Positions 1 to 6,573 of a DNA stretch of 6,804 nucleotides are shown piece by piece (positions within the stretch are counted from its first letter, which is position 1; each line of letters starts with the position of its first letter). Location: assembly GCA_937982495.1 (NCBI GenBank), contig CALJLX010000354.1, positions 1 to 6,804 of the forward strand, given 5' to 3'. The position numbers and the translations under genes were made by a program. This DNA comes from an uncultured Desulfuromonas sp. GTDB taxonomy: Bacteria > Desulfobacterota > Desulfuromonadia > Desulfuromonadales > Trichloromonadaceae. The notes beneath the pieces are model-generated. The model saw nothing but the letters and a program-made list of their open reading frames with translations. It had not been told where the DNA came from and made no database searches.

Positions 1-43
1 ACCGAGATCTACACTCTTTCCCTACACGACGCTCTTCCGATCT
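1..43 (+). other. Illumina P5/Read-1 adapter sequence (artefact)
   Basis: These 43 bases match, as I recall it, the 3' part of the Illumina universal P5/TruSeq Read-1 adapter, ending in the diagnostic GCTCTTCCGATCT at 31-43. Genomic sequence starts at 44. The adapter happens to have no stop in the frame of the following gene, so an automatic gene caller could extend the protein through it and add about 14 false residues. It also shows that the left edge is a contig or read end rather than a biological boundary. Confidence 0.97.
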
Positions 44-747
44 CCCAGGCGGGTCTGCGGGAGCAGTCCTCGGGTTTCCGCAAGGAGGATGTGGCGGCCG
101 GCAACAGCGCCGTGCAGCGGGCCGAAGCGGTCTTCGAACAAGCCGAGGTCGAGGCGCGGCGGCAACAGCGTCTGCTGGAAAAAGGGGCGACGACCCGCGT
201 CGAATGGGAAAAGGCTGAGGAAGCCCGGCGCGTGGCCCGGGCCCAACTTGACGAACTGAAGGCGCAACAGGATAAACTGCGGCGAGGCTCCCGCCGGGAA
301 ACGGTGGATCAGGCGCAGGCCGGCGTCGCCGAGATCCGCGCCGAACTTAAATATCAGAAGGCCCTGCTCGCCGATTACACGATTGCCGCTCCCTTCGACG
401 CCCTGGTCATCGAAAGCTTGGTCGAACCGGGCGAGACGGTGGACATCGCCGCGCCCTTGCTCTCCCTGATCGACCCTGATCAGTTACGCATTCACGCCGA
501 GGTGGAAGAATCGGATGTCGGCCGGGTCGTCCTCGACCAGCAGGTCGCCGTGACCGTCGACAACCTGCCAGGGAAAACCTACTCCGGCAAGGTCTACCGC
601 ATCTTCCCGACGGTTTCACGGAAATCCCAGCGCACCTTCGATCCCATGGCCTCTTTCGACATTAATACCCAGAAAGTCTATATCACCCTCGACGACTACG
701 CGGGACTGGTCCACGGCATGACCGTCAATGTCCGGTTCCTGGAATAA
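44..747 (+). CDS. HlyD/YbhG-type membrane-fusion (periplasmic adaptor) protein, 5'-truncated
   Basis: Periplasmic adaptor that bridges an inner-membrane transporter to an outer-membrane channel in tripartite efflux or type I secretion. About 233 codons remain; family members are usually about 320-400 aa, so the signal/anchor segment and first half of the lipoyl domain are missing. Visible in order: a long charged, Ala/Glu/Arg/Gln-rich heptad-like region (about residues 15-110, the alpha-hairpin that docks on TolC), the second lipoyl half with the hallmark TIAAPFDALVIESLVEPGE, then a beta-barrel domain (DQLRIHAEVEESDVGRV onward) ending in HGMTVNVRFLE. The coiled-coil spacing and the R-R-E-T-V-D-Q-A stretch resemble YbhG-like adaptors of ABC-2 exporters, so the transporter genes may lie upstream, outside the window. 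It is open at the left edge; a GTG at 91 is internal, not the start. TAA at 745-747 is 4 bp before the preferred TolC-like start. Confidence 0.92.
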
Positions 748-751
748 AACC

Positions 752-2467
752 ATGCGACGATTCACCGCCTTCGGGCTTCTCATCCTCCTGCTCACGGCAC
801 ACCCGGTTTCGGCGATGGAACTGGGCCTGGAGGACTGCCTGCGCCTGTCGGTGGAAAATGACCGGGAGGTCAAAGCCGCCCAGGCGCGGGAAGAGGCTCG
901 CGGCGAGGAGGTTGCCGCGGCACGCAAGAATTTTCTGCCCGCACTGCGCATGGACGCTTCCTACACCCTGCTCGACCGGCCGAACCGGCTGATCATCGAC
1001 GCCGACGCCTTCGGCCCCGGGCTTCCGCCTCGGGATGTGGATCTCTACGGCGACCGGCGCTTCCGCTCGGCCAGCCTAGTGCTGGAACAGCCCTTATACC
1101 GGGGGGGAGCCTTGCGTCAGGAGTTGGAACGCACTCAGCGCTTGGAGGCGCAGGCGGGTTACGAAACCAAACGCCGCGCGGACTTGGCGCGACGGGATGC
1201 CGAAGAGCTCTTCCTGGGAACGCTGAACGCTCAATTACAGCGGGAAAGCCTGGTTAAAAACCTGGAAAGCCGGCGGGAACGGTTGCGAATACTGCGGGAA
1301 CAAAGGGCCGAAGGGTATGCCCAGGAAGAAGATCTGTTGCGTCAGCAGAGCGAGCTGGCCTTTGCCGAAGCCGAGGCCCAGCGTGCCCGGATTCGCGAGA
1401 AGGTCGCCGTCGAACGGCTCAAAAACGCCCTTTATCTCGACAAGGACACGGCCCTGACCCTCCGTCCCCCGCGCCATTACCGGCGCCCGAAAGTCATGGA
1501 CGACGACACATCGCTCACCGATTCCCCTTCTCGCGCCGACTCGCTGGCGCTGGAGCAACAGGTGCTGGCGGCGGATTCGGAAGTGCGCAAGGCCCGCGCC
1601 CGGCTCTACCCCGAAATCTCCCTCTTCGGTCAATACACCCGCCAGGACAACAACAACCTGGACCGGGACGAAGTCTGGAGCACCGGCGCCGTTCTGGAGT
1701 GGACGATTTTCGAGTGGGGGAAGAACCTCACCGAGATCCGCCGGGCCCAAGCCGAGCGCTTGCGTCTGACCCATCAGCGCGCGGCCCATGCCCGGGGGAT
1801 CGCCGACGAGATCGACGAACTCTGGGGAAAGGTGCGGGAAAAGGCCTTGCTTGTCGATGCCTGGGAACTGAAAATCCGCCTGAACCGGACCTCCCTGCAA
1901 CGGGTACGGGCGGAGTTCGACGAAGGGCAGAGCACCCTGGCCGACGTTCTCGCCCGGGAAGCGGAACTGGCCGACGCCTACTACGAGTACCGCCGGGAAA
2001 TCAACGAACTGGGGGTCGATCTCGCCTATCTGCGCGCGGCGCTCGGTTCGCCGCTGGACGAATGGCTGGAAGAGCGGGAGATTCTCCCCCAGGAGGAACA
2101 ACCTCAGCCGCCGTCGCCAATGACAATGTCCCTACCGCCCCCGATTCCGACGATACCCGAAGCGGAGCCCCCCCCCGGGGCGCAATCTCCCCTTTCTCTG
2201 CCCGCCCCTTCCGCCGCCATGACGCACGCAAGGCCGCCCGGCCACAGCATCCAACTCGGCGCCTTCACCGATCCCGCCAACGCCCAAGCCCTGAAGGACC
2301 GGGCCGGTGCCGCCTTTCCGGAACATCAGATGGCCATTACCCGCATCGATGGAACGTACAAGGTTCTCATCGCGGGGACTGAAGACCGTGAGCAGGCTCG
2401 CGCCCTGCTCCCCGTCATCCGCCGAAAACTGACTATCGATGGTTTTCTTCCCAGGAGTGATCCATGA
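752..2467 (+). CDS. TolC-family outer-membrane efflux protein with C-terminal SPOR domain
   Basis: Outer-membrane channel of a tripartite exporter, 571 aa from the ATG at 752. That start gives a clean signal peptide (basic MRR, hydrophobic LLILLL, cleavage after VSA at about residue 21) and has GGA 8 nt upstream; an in-frame ATG at 728, inside the adaptor gene, would add 8 polar residues. No lipobox cysteine follows, so it is probably not lipidated. Two OEP repeats are visible: each has an A-R-x-x-[FL]-x-P strand entry (about residues 57-72 and 283-296), followed by long Glu/Arg/Ala-rich helices, and the second has DEGQSTLADVLA at about 390. Typical TolC homologues end near residue 440. Here a Pro-rich linker (about 448-497) leads to a SPOR domain (about 498-571) that opens HSIQLGAFTDPANAQALKDR and contains YKVLIAG and a closing DGFLPR. 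SPOR domains bind peptidoglycan lacking stem peptides. The TolC C-terminus is periplasmic, so the topology fits. The stop overlaps the next start (ATGA). Confidence 0.93.
   Translation: MRRFTAFGLLILLLTAHPVSAMELGLEDCLRLSVENDREVKAAQAREEARGEEVAAARKNFLPALRMDASYTLLDRPNRLIIDADAFGPGLPPRDVDLYGDRRFRSASLVLEQPLYRGGALRQELERTQRLEAQAGYETKRRADLARRDAEELFLGTLNAQLQRESLVKNLESRRERLRILREQRAEGYAQEEDLLRQQSELAFAEAEAQRARIREKVAVERLKNALYLDKDTALTLRPPRHYRRPKVMDDDTSLTDSPSRADSLALEQQVLAADSEVRKARARLYPEISLFGQYTRQDNNNLDRDEVWSTGAVLEWTIFEWGKNLTEIRRAQAERLRLTHQRAAHARGIADEIDELWGKVREKALLVDAWELKIRLNRTSLQRVRAEFDEGQSTLADVLAREAELADAYYEYRREINELGVDLAYLRAALGSPLDEWLEEREILPQEEQPQPPSPMTMSLPPPIPTIPEAEPPPGAQSPLSLPAPSAAMTHARPPGHSIQLGAFTDPANAQALKDRAGAAFPEHQMAITRIDGTYKVLIAGTEDREQARALLPVIRRKLTIDGFLPRSDP
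2168..2180 (+). repeat. C9-G4 homopolymer tract in the linker of the TolC-SPOR gene
   Basis: A run of nine C (2168-2176) followed by four G encodes Pro-Pro-Pro-Gly in the linker between the channel and the SPOR domain. The reading frame is intact as given, because the SPOR domain is read correctly downstream. Such runs are prone to replication slippage and to assembly error; a one-base change would leave the channel but remove the SPOR domain. Confidence 0.7.
2453..2457 (+). promoter_or_regulatory. Ribosome binding site of the E1-like gene
   Basis: AGGAG lies 6 nt before the ATG at 2464, inside the last codons of the TolC-like gene. Together with the ATGA stop/start overlap it supports translational coupling and fixes the start. 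Confidence 0.8.
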
Positions 2468-3336
2468 TCGATATCGGCTCGCTGATCGACAACGAATTTT
2501 CCCGCAACATCGGCCTGCTGACAGAAGGGGAGCAGGCCCGTCTGCTCAACGCCAAGGTAGCGGTAGCCGGCGCTGGCGGCGTCGGTGGCATCCATCTACT
2601 GACCCTGGCCCGCCTCGGTGTCGGAAAATTTAACATCGCCGATCTCGACGTTTTCGAGCCGGTCAATATCAGCCGTCAGTTCGGGGCCTTTCACAGCACC
2701 CGCGGCCGCCACAAGGCCGAAGTGCTCGCCGAAATGATCCGCGACATCAATCCCCAGGCGGAGATCACCCTTTTCCCCCAAGGGGTCTCGGCGGAGAACA
2801 TCGACAAGTTTCTGGAGGGGGTCGAGGTCTTTGTCGACGGTATCGAATTTTTCGAGATCGACATCCGTCGCCTGGTCTTCAACCGGGCCCGCGGCCAGGG
2901 CATTTACGCCCTGACCGCCGCTCCCCTCGGTTTTGGTGCGACCTTGCAGGTCTTTTCACCGCAGGGAATGAGCTTTGATGACTATTTCGGCATCGATGAC
3001 GGGATGGGTGAGTTGGAGAAGCTGGCGGCCTTCGCCACGGGGCTGGCCCCACGACCTTACCACCTGAGTTATCTGGACAAACGGAAGGTGAGAGTGAAGG
3101 AACGGAAGGGGCCGGCGGTGGCGCCGGCCTGTACCCTGGCCGCGTCGCTGGTGGCAACCGAAGTGGTGAAGATTCTGACCGGGAAGGGGACCAGCAAGCC
3201 GGTCCCCCATTACCTGCAGATCGACATGCTGCGAGGGAAGATGCACCGGGGGTACGTCTGGGGTGGCGGGAAGAATCCGCTCCAGCGCATCGTCCGGCAT
3301 TTTGTACTCAAGGCCATGCGCCAGGCCTCGTCATGA
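2464..3336 (+). CDS. E1-like adenylyltransferase (ThiF/MoeB/HesA superfamily), atypical
   Basis: A 290-aa protein with the Rossmann-type fold of enzymes that adenylate C-terminal carboxylates of ubiquitin-like proteins, or activate peptides and small molecules. Visible: nucleotide loop GAGGVGG at 36-42; ADLDVFEPVNISRQ at 59-72, supplying the conserved Asp60/Asp62, Asn68 and Arg71-Gln72; G-R-H-K with Lys84; VDGIEFFE at 124-131, where the usual D-x-x-D-N reads D125-x-x-E128-F129; and the C-terminal helix LAASLVATEVVKILTG at 225-240. There are no CxxC zinc pairs, and the only cysteine is Cys223, at the start of that helix. ThiF and MoeB usually have two zinc CxxC pairs, so this is a divergent branch; Cys223 might be catalytic but this is unproven. 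The C-terminus is basic. As third gene of an efflux operon with a 4-bp overlap, it probably works on something the exporter carries or on its maturation. No ubiquitin-like partner is visible. Confidence 0.85.
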   Translation: MIDIGSLIDNEFSRNIGLLTEGEQARLLNAKVAVAGAGGVGGIHLLTLARLGVGKFNIADLDVFEPVNISRQFGAFHSTRGRHKAEVLAEMIRDINPQAEITLFPQGVSAENIDKFLEGVEVFVDGIEFFEIDIRRLVFNRARGQGIYALTAAPLGFGATLQVFSPQGMSFDDYFGIDDGMGELEKLAAFATGLAPRPYHLSYLDKRKVRVKERKGPAVAPACTLAASLVATEVVKILTGKGTSKPVPHYLQIDMLRGKMHRGYVWGGGKNPLQRIVRHFVLKAMRQASS

Positions 3337-3337
3337 A

Positions 3338-3976
3338 TCAGGCCACGGCCTCCAGGGGCGTTTCGGGCCGGCAGGTATAGAAGATTACCGGATTGCGGTT
3401 GACGATATCCCGCACCGCGCCCAGGTAGGGAGCGCGCAGTCCGTGATACTCCCGCTCCGGGCCAATCTGCGAAAAAAGCACCTTGCGCCGGGCCAGCAAA
3501 ATCGGCAAACCCCGCGCCATCACTGCGTACAGATGAGAAATCCCCCGCTCCAGGCTTTCCTCCGCCAGAGAGCGCAACAGCCCATTGACCACCTCGCCCG
3601 CCTCCGAATCGGAACGCAGGCGCGCCTGCTGCAATTCCTGACAATAACTCTTTGAAAGCGCCAGCCGGGAGACTTCCCCTAACTGGCGCGGATGCAGATG
3701 GGAAAGATCCTTGTTGAAGGCAAAGGCTCTTTCGATGGGGAAGCTGCGTTCGGAATGGAGGATGAGGCGAACCGTTCCCACCACCTTGCGGGTGGTTTTC
3801 AGCAAGGCGGCGAAATGTACGGAAGATGCGTCGTATTCGTCTCGCTCCAATCCGTCGGGATGGTCCTGGGGATTTTCAAATCCGCGCTCTTCGCAATAAA
3901 CCTTGTAGCGCAGGGCAAGAACTTCTTGAAACAAAGGGTCTTCGTGTTCGATTTTTTGGAATTCAAAGGGGCTCAA
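3338..3976 (-). CDS. PEP-CTERM/exosortase-associated acyltransferase (autoinducer-synthase-like)
   Basis: A 212-aa GNAT-fold protein resembling the PEP-CTERM/exosortase system-associated acyltransferase family (TIGR03694), itself related to N-acylhomoserine-lactone synthases and FeeM-type N-acyl amino acid synthases, which transfer fatty acyl groups from acyl-ACP to an amine. Visible: LRYKVYCEERGF at 22-33, RDEYD at 45-49, VVGTVRLI at 65-72 and GEVSRLAL at 100-107. R23, D46, D49, R70, E101 and R104 recall the conserved Arg/Asp/Glu/Arg pattern of LuxI-type enzymes. I chose the TTG at 3976: it has GAAGGA 6 nt upstream, begins MSPFEFQKI as family members do, and avoids a Trp-rich extension read from a TTG at 4051. 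The gene converges on the E1-like gene with one base between stop codons. Substrate and product are unknown. It is preceded by a strong sigma-54-like site. Confidence 0.86.
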   Translation of the reverse strand: MSPFEFQKIEHEDPLFQEVLALRYKVYCEERGFENPQDHPDGLERDEYDASSVHFAALLKTTRKVVGTVRLILHSERSFPIERAFAFNKDLSHLHPRQLGEVSRLALSKSYCQELQQARLRSDSEAGEVVNGLLRSLAEESLERGISHLYAVMARGLPILLARRKVLFSQIGPEREYHGLRAPYLGAVRDIVNRNPVIFYTCRPETPLEAVA

Positions 3977-3982
3977 GGGGCT

Positions 3983-3988
3983 TCCTTC
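3983..3988 (-). promoter_or_regulatory. Ribosome binding site deciding the TTG start of the acyltransferase
   Basis: The minus strand reads GAAGGA, then six bases, then TTG at 3976-3974. No comparable site precedes the upstream in-frame TTG at 4051, so the shorter protein is preferred. Confidence 0.65.
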
Positions 3989-4074
3989 AATAATAGGTTG
4001 GTGTTCAGGAGACCCCCTCCATAACGCGATCCACAACAGCAAAAAGGCCAAATTCCGGCCAGATTCTCCTCTTT

Positions 4075-4091
4075 TGCAAGTCCCGATCCAA
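4075..4091 (-). promoter_or_regulatory. Candidate sigma-54 (-24/-12) promoter of the acyltransferase gene
   Basis: The minus strand reads TTGGATCGGGACTTGCA. Against the sigma-54 consensus YTGGCACG-N4-TTGCW, only two of 13 defined positions differ (C-A read as A-T), and the obligatory GG and GC are exactly 10 nt apart. The predicted start is near 4064, giving a leader of about 88 nt before the TTG at 3976. Sigma-54 control with the PrsK/PrsR two-component system is known for some PEP-CTERM loci, which fits this gene family. No convincing sigma-70 promoter was seen here. Confidence 0.65.
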
Positions 4092-4162
4092 TCGAATTAA
4101 TCCAACTATTACAATAAAATGCAAAACGCCCCGACAGAGCATCCCGCTCCAGCCAGGCCGTT

Positions 4163-4174
4163 TGTCGCAAAAAA
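4163..4174 (-). repeat. Enhancer-like direct repeat, copy proximal to the promoter
   Basis: TTTTTTGCGACA (minus strand) occurs here and again at 4229-4240. This copy lies about 99-110 bp upstream of the predicted sigma-54 start, where enhancer-binding proteins commonly sit. An inverted CGACA is at 4132-4136. The bound protein is unknown. Confidence 0.55.
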
Positions 4175-4212
4175 CCAACAACATTTACAATAATCCTCGA
4201 ATTTTTATTTAA

Positions 4213-4225
4213 AATCAACAGCTTA
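4213..4225 (+). promoter_or_regulatory. Candidate IHF binding site
   Basis: AATCAACAGCTTA matches the IHF consensus WATCAANNNNTTR at every defined position and is flanked on the left by an A/T tract (4201-4214). IHF bending often assists sigma-54 promoters. This site sits between the two enhancer-like repeats rather than between both repeats and the promoter. A 13-bp degenerate consensus can match by chance in AT-rich DNA. Confidence 0.45.
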
Positions 4226-4228
4226 ATC

Positions 4229-4240
4229 TGTCGCAAAAAA
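4229..4240 (-). repeat. Enhancer-like direct repeat, copy distal to the promoter
   Basis: Second exact copy of TTTTTTGCGACA on the minus strand, 66 bp from the first (about six helical turns) and about 165-176 bp upstream of the predicted start. In the same AT-rich spacer TTACAATAA also occurs twice (4109-4117 and 4185-4193). Confidence 0.55.
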
Positions 4241-4255
4241 GAAACAAGGCATTTG

Positions 4256-6499
4256 TCATCCCGCCAAGGCGGCCTGCAAGGCTTCGACCACGAGAGGATC
4301 GTAGAGCGAACCTGCCCCTGCCGCCACTTCACGCAAAGCCTCATCGCAGCTGAGCGCGCCGCGATAGGGACGGTCTTCGGTCATGGCGCAGTAGGCGTCG
4401 ACGATCGCCAGGGCCCGGGCCATGAGCGGGATTTCGTCTCCCTTGAGACCGTCGGGATAGCCTAGACCGTCGAACCGCTCATGGTGATGAAGTACGGCTT
4501 CGGCAACCAGCTGGGAAGACTCGATCGATTCGAGCATGTCCAAGGTGGCCTGGGGATGATTGCGAACCATCAAGGCTTCGACGGGGGTCAGGGGGCGTTT
4601 CCGGGTCGCCAGCCGTTCGTCATGGGCAATCAGCCCCAGATCGTAAACCAGGGCGACATAGGGGGCCAAGGCCTTTTCGCGGGCTTCGACTCCGAGTTGC
4701 TCCAAGACCTTCACCAGCAGGTCGGCGTAACGGGAACTCTTTTTCCGGTAGCGCTGCTCGGCGGAGAGCAGGGCGTCGAGGCCGGCGACCAGATCCCGCA
4801 ACCGCCCCTCGTGGTCGCAAGTGCGAGAGGTTTTTTCGAGCAGCAGGGAGAGTCGTTCGCAGATCGGCGCTGCCAGGGCGAGATCCTGCTCGGAAAAGGG
4901 CTCGCCGTTCTTCTTGTTGTTCAGGTTGAGGACGCCGACCGCTTGTCCTTGATGAAGCAGGGGGAGGGAAAGCAGGGAATTGGAGCGGTATTGACCCTTC
5001 ATGTTCTTGCGGGCGAAACGGGCGTCGGTCTCGATATTCTCGATCAGCACCGGCTGCCCTTCCTGGGCGACCCAACCGGCGATACGGTCACCGGGGCGGA
5101 TGCGGGTCTGTTGCACGATCCAGTCGTCGAGACCGAGGGCGCTGCGGATGGTCAGCTCGCCGGTCAGCTCATCGCTGAGCATGAGGGAGCAGGTATCGAC
5201 CCCCAGCACTTCCGAAACAAACCCGAGGGCACGGTCCATGACCATGGACAGAGCCGTATCGCGACGCATGGCCCGGGCCCGGGGAATGTGCAGGCTGACC
5301 CGAAAGCCTTTCTCGCTGTTACCGATGCCGAGCCGCCAGCCGTGGTTTTCCGCCACCTTCATCGCCAGGTAAAACTTAACCGATTCCTCGGGGCGATCGG
5401 AGCGGTAGATGTTCTTTACCGCCAACAACCCGTCCTGGACCGTCTCGGGGACTTCCTCAAAGGCCTGCAACACGACCCCGACCGCCTCCAATTCGCGGAT
5501 AGAAACAAGCAGCCGCACGGATTGGGTCAGATAGGCGGCCAAGCCGTCGAGCAGATGCGTGAACATCTGTCCGACGAGAATCTTGTCGCCCACCACCTCC
5601 TCCAGATTCCGGGGGATGTCGAGTTCGATTTCCAACTGCCGGTAGCGGGCGGCTTTCTGCTCCGGAGCCACCCGCAGAACCTCGCGCAGGATGGCATCCA
5701 GAGAAAGGAAGGTCTTGCGCAGCATGCGGCTTTCGTCTTCAATCCGCAGGAAGTCGAGCTGCCGGTTCACCATATCCAACAGTCGCCCCGTCTCCGCCGC
5801 GACGATATCGAGGAATTCCCCGCGACGAGCCTCGCCATTGACACGCTCGTCGCGTAACAGATGCATGGCCCCCTGGATCGCGTTCAAGGGCGTGCGCAAT
5901 TCATGGGAAAGGCGGGTCAAAAACTCGGTCTTGGCCAGATCCTGGGCGATCAGGCGACGGTTGGCCTCTTCGATATCGGCGGTTCGTTCCTGATAGTTCC
6001 GAGCCAACAACAGCTTTTCCATGGCCAGGGCGGCCAGGGCGGAAACGGCCCCCACCAAGTCGAGATCATCGGCGTCAAAGGGGGCGGCGAGGCGATCATA
6101 AAAGTTCAACACGCCCAGCAGTCGATCCTTGCCGACAATCGGCGAGGAGATGAAAGTACGGGCGGGAACAGGCTCGCGACAGCCTTCGGGGAAACGTTCA
6201 TCGCCCAGGGCATCGGCGCAAAGCAGCGGCGCGCCCTGGGCGGCAACCGTTCCCGCCACCCCCCGGGCAAGGCGGCCGCGCCAGGATCGGGCGGCTTCGC
6301 GGTCCATCCCCACGGAAGCGATGATGGAAAGCTCCTGATGGCCATCCAGAAACATCAGAGAACCCCGCCGCGCCGCCAGAAACTCGACAGTCAATTCGAC
6401 GATCAGGCGAGTTACCGTGGACAGTTCGTCACTGGCACCAACCGCTTCGGCGATACGCCCGAGGAGAGCTAGCTTTTCCCGGCATTTCCGCTCGAACAT
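4256..6499 (-). CDS. Multidomain signalling protein: GAF-HisKA-pseudoATPase-GAF-degenerate HD-GYP
   Basis: A 747-aa soluble sensor with no membrane segment or receiver domain. Order: GAF (about 26-165); coiled linker; HisKA dimerisation helix with SHELRTPLNAIQG and phospho-acceptor His199; an ATPase-like region (about 265-408); second GAF (about 414-555); HD-GYP-like domain (about 578-747). In the ATPase region the N-box asparagines read His315 and Gly319 (context GQMFTHLLDGLAAYL), and no D-x-G-x-G or glycine-rich lid is seen, so ATP binding is doubtful. In the HD-GYP part the HD dyad reads Tyr619-Asp620, the Lys of HDxGK is Leu623, and the D-x-x-D-A pair reads D701-A-Y-C704; HP (His648), HHERFDGLGYP (672-682) and RPYR are kept. 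I chose the ATG at 6499, with GAGG 6 nt upstream; an in-frame ATG at 6565 adds 22 residues without a good site. Probably a sensor, scaffold or regulator, not a working kinase or c-di-GMP phosphodiesterase. Confidence 0.88.
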   Translation of the reverse strand: MFERKCREKLALLGRIAEAVGASDELSTVTRLIVELTVEFLAARRGSLMFLDGHQELSIIASVGMDREAARSWRGRLARGVAGTVAAQGAPLLCADALGDERFPEGCREPVPARTFISSPIVGKDRLLGVLNFYDRLAAPFDADDLDLVGAVSALAALAMEKLLLARNYQERTADIEEANRRLIAQDLAKTEFLTRLSHELRTPLNAIQGAMHLLRDERVNGEARRGEFLDIVAAETGRLLDMVNRQLDFLRIEDESRMLRKTFLSLDAILREVLRVAPEQKAARYRQLEIELDIPRNLEEVVGDKILVGQMFTHLLDGLAAYLTQSVRLLVSIRELEAVGVVLQAFEEVPETVQDGLLAVKNIYRSDRPEESVKFYLAMKVAENHGWRLGIGNSEKGFRVSLHIPRARAMRRDTALSMVMDRALGFVSEVLGVDTCSLMLSDELTGELTIRSALGLDDWIVQQTRIRPGDRIAGWVAQEGQPVLIENIETDARFARKNMKGQYRSNSLLSLPLLHQGQAVGVLNLNNKKNGEPFSEQDLALAAPICERLSLLLEKTSRTCDHEGRLRDLVAGLDALLSAEQRYRKKSSRYADLLVKVLEQLGVEAREKALAPYVALVYDLGLIAHDERLATRKRPLTPVEALMVRNHPQATLDMLESIESSQLVAEAVLHHHERFDGLGYPDGLKGDEIPLMARALAIVDAYCAMTEDRPYRGALSCDEALREVAAGAGSLYDPLVVEALQAALAG

Positions 6500-6505
6500 G
6501 GAAAA

Positions 6506-6509
6506 CCTC
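6506..6509 (-). promoter_or_regulatory. Ribosome binding site deciding the signalling-gene start
   Basis: GAGG on the minus strand, 6 nt before the ATG at 6499; a stronger GGAGGGGG lies at 6520-6513 but is 13 nt away. The upstream in-frame ATG at 6565 has only a distant GGGAA. Confidence 0.5.
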
Positions 6510-6573
6510 GCACCCCCTCCGAAATCATCCAACGATTCCAAACGCCCTTCGCGCTCATGAACCATCTTGATTT

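Noticed and set aside
91..747. GTG at 91 as the start of the adaptor protein
   Set aside because: The frame is open upstream to the adapter junction with typical hairpin sequence, and the N-terminal anchor and half the lipoyl domain are missing, so 91 is internal to a truncated gene.
1235..2101. A 288-aa minus-strand open frame
   Set aside because: Antisense shadow of the TolC-like gene, with Gly/Pro/Phe/Val-rich composition and no recognisable domain.
4046..4062. Alternative sigma-54 site CTGGCCGGAATTTGGCC on the minus strand
   Set aside because: GG-N10-GC spacing fits, but the -12 block is TGGC rather than TTGC and the -24 block is poorer; the site at 4075-4091 matches better.
4230..4258. 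Terminator after the signalling gene (ACAA-N5-TTGT followed by a T-rich stretch on the minus strand)
   Set aside because: The stem is only four A/T-rich pairs, too weak for intrinsic termination; the T-run belongs to the repeated 12-mer.
4481..5857. A 458-aa open frame on the + strand
   Set aside because: It lies wholly antisense to the well-supported GAF/HD-GYP gene, is low-complexity Gly/Gln/His-rich with no recognisable domain, and reflects the codon bias of the real gene.
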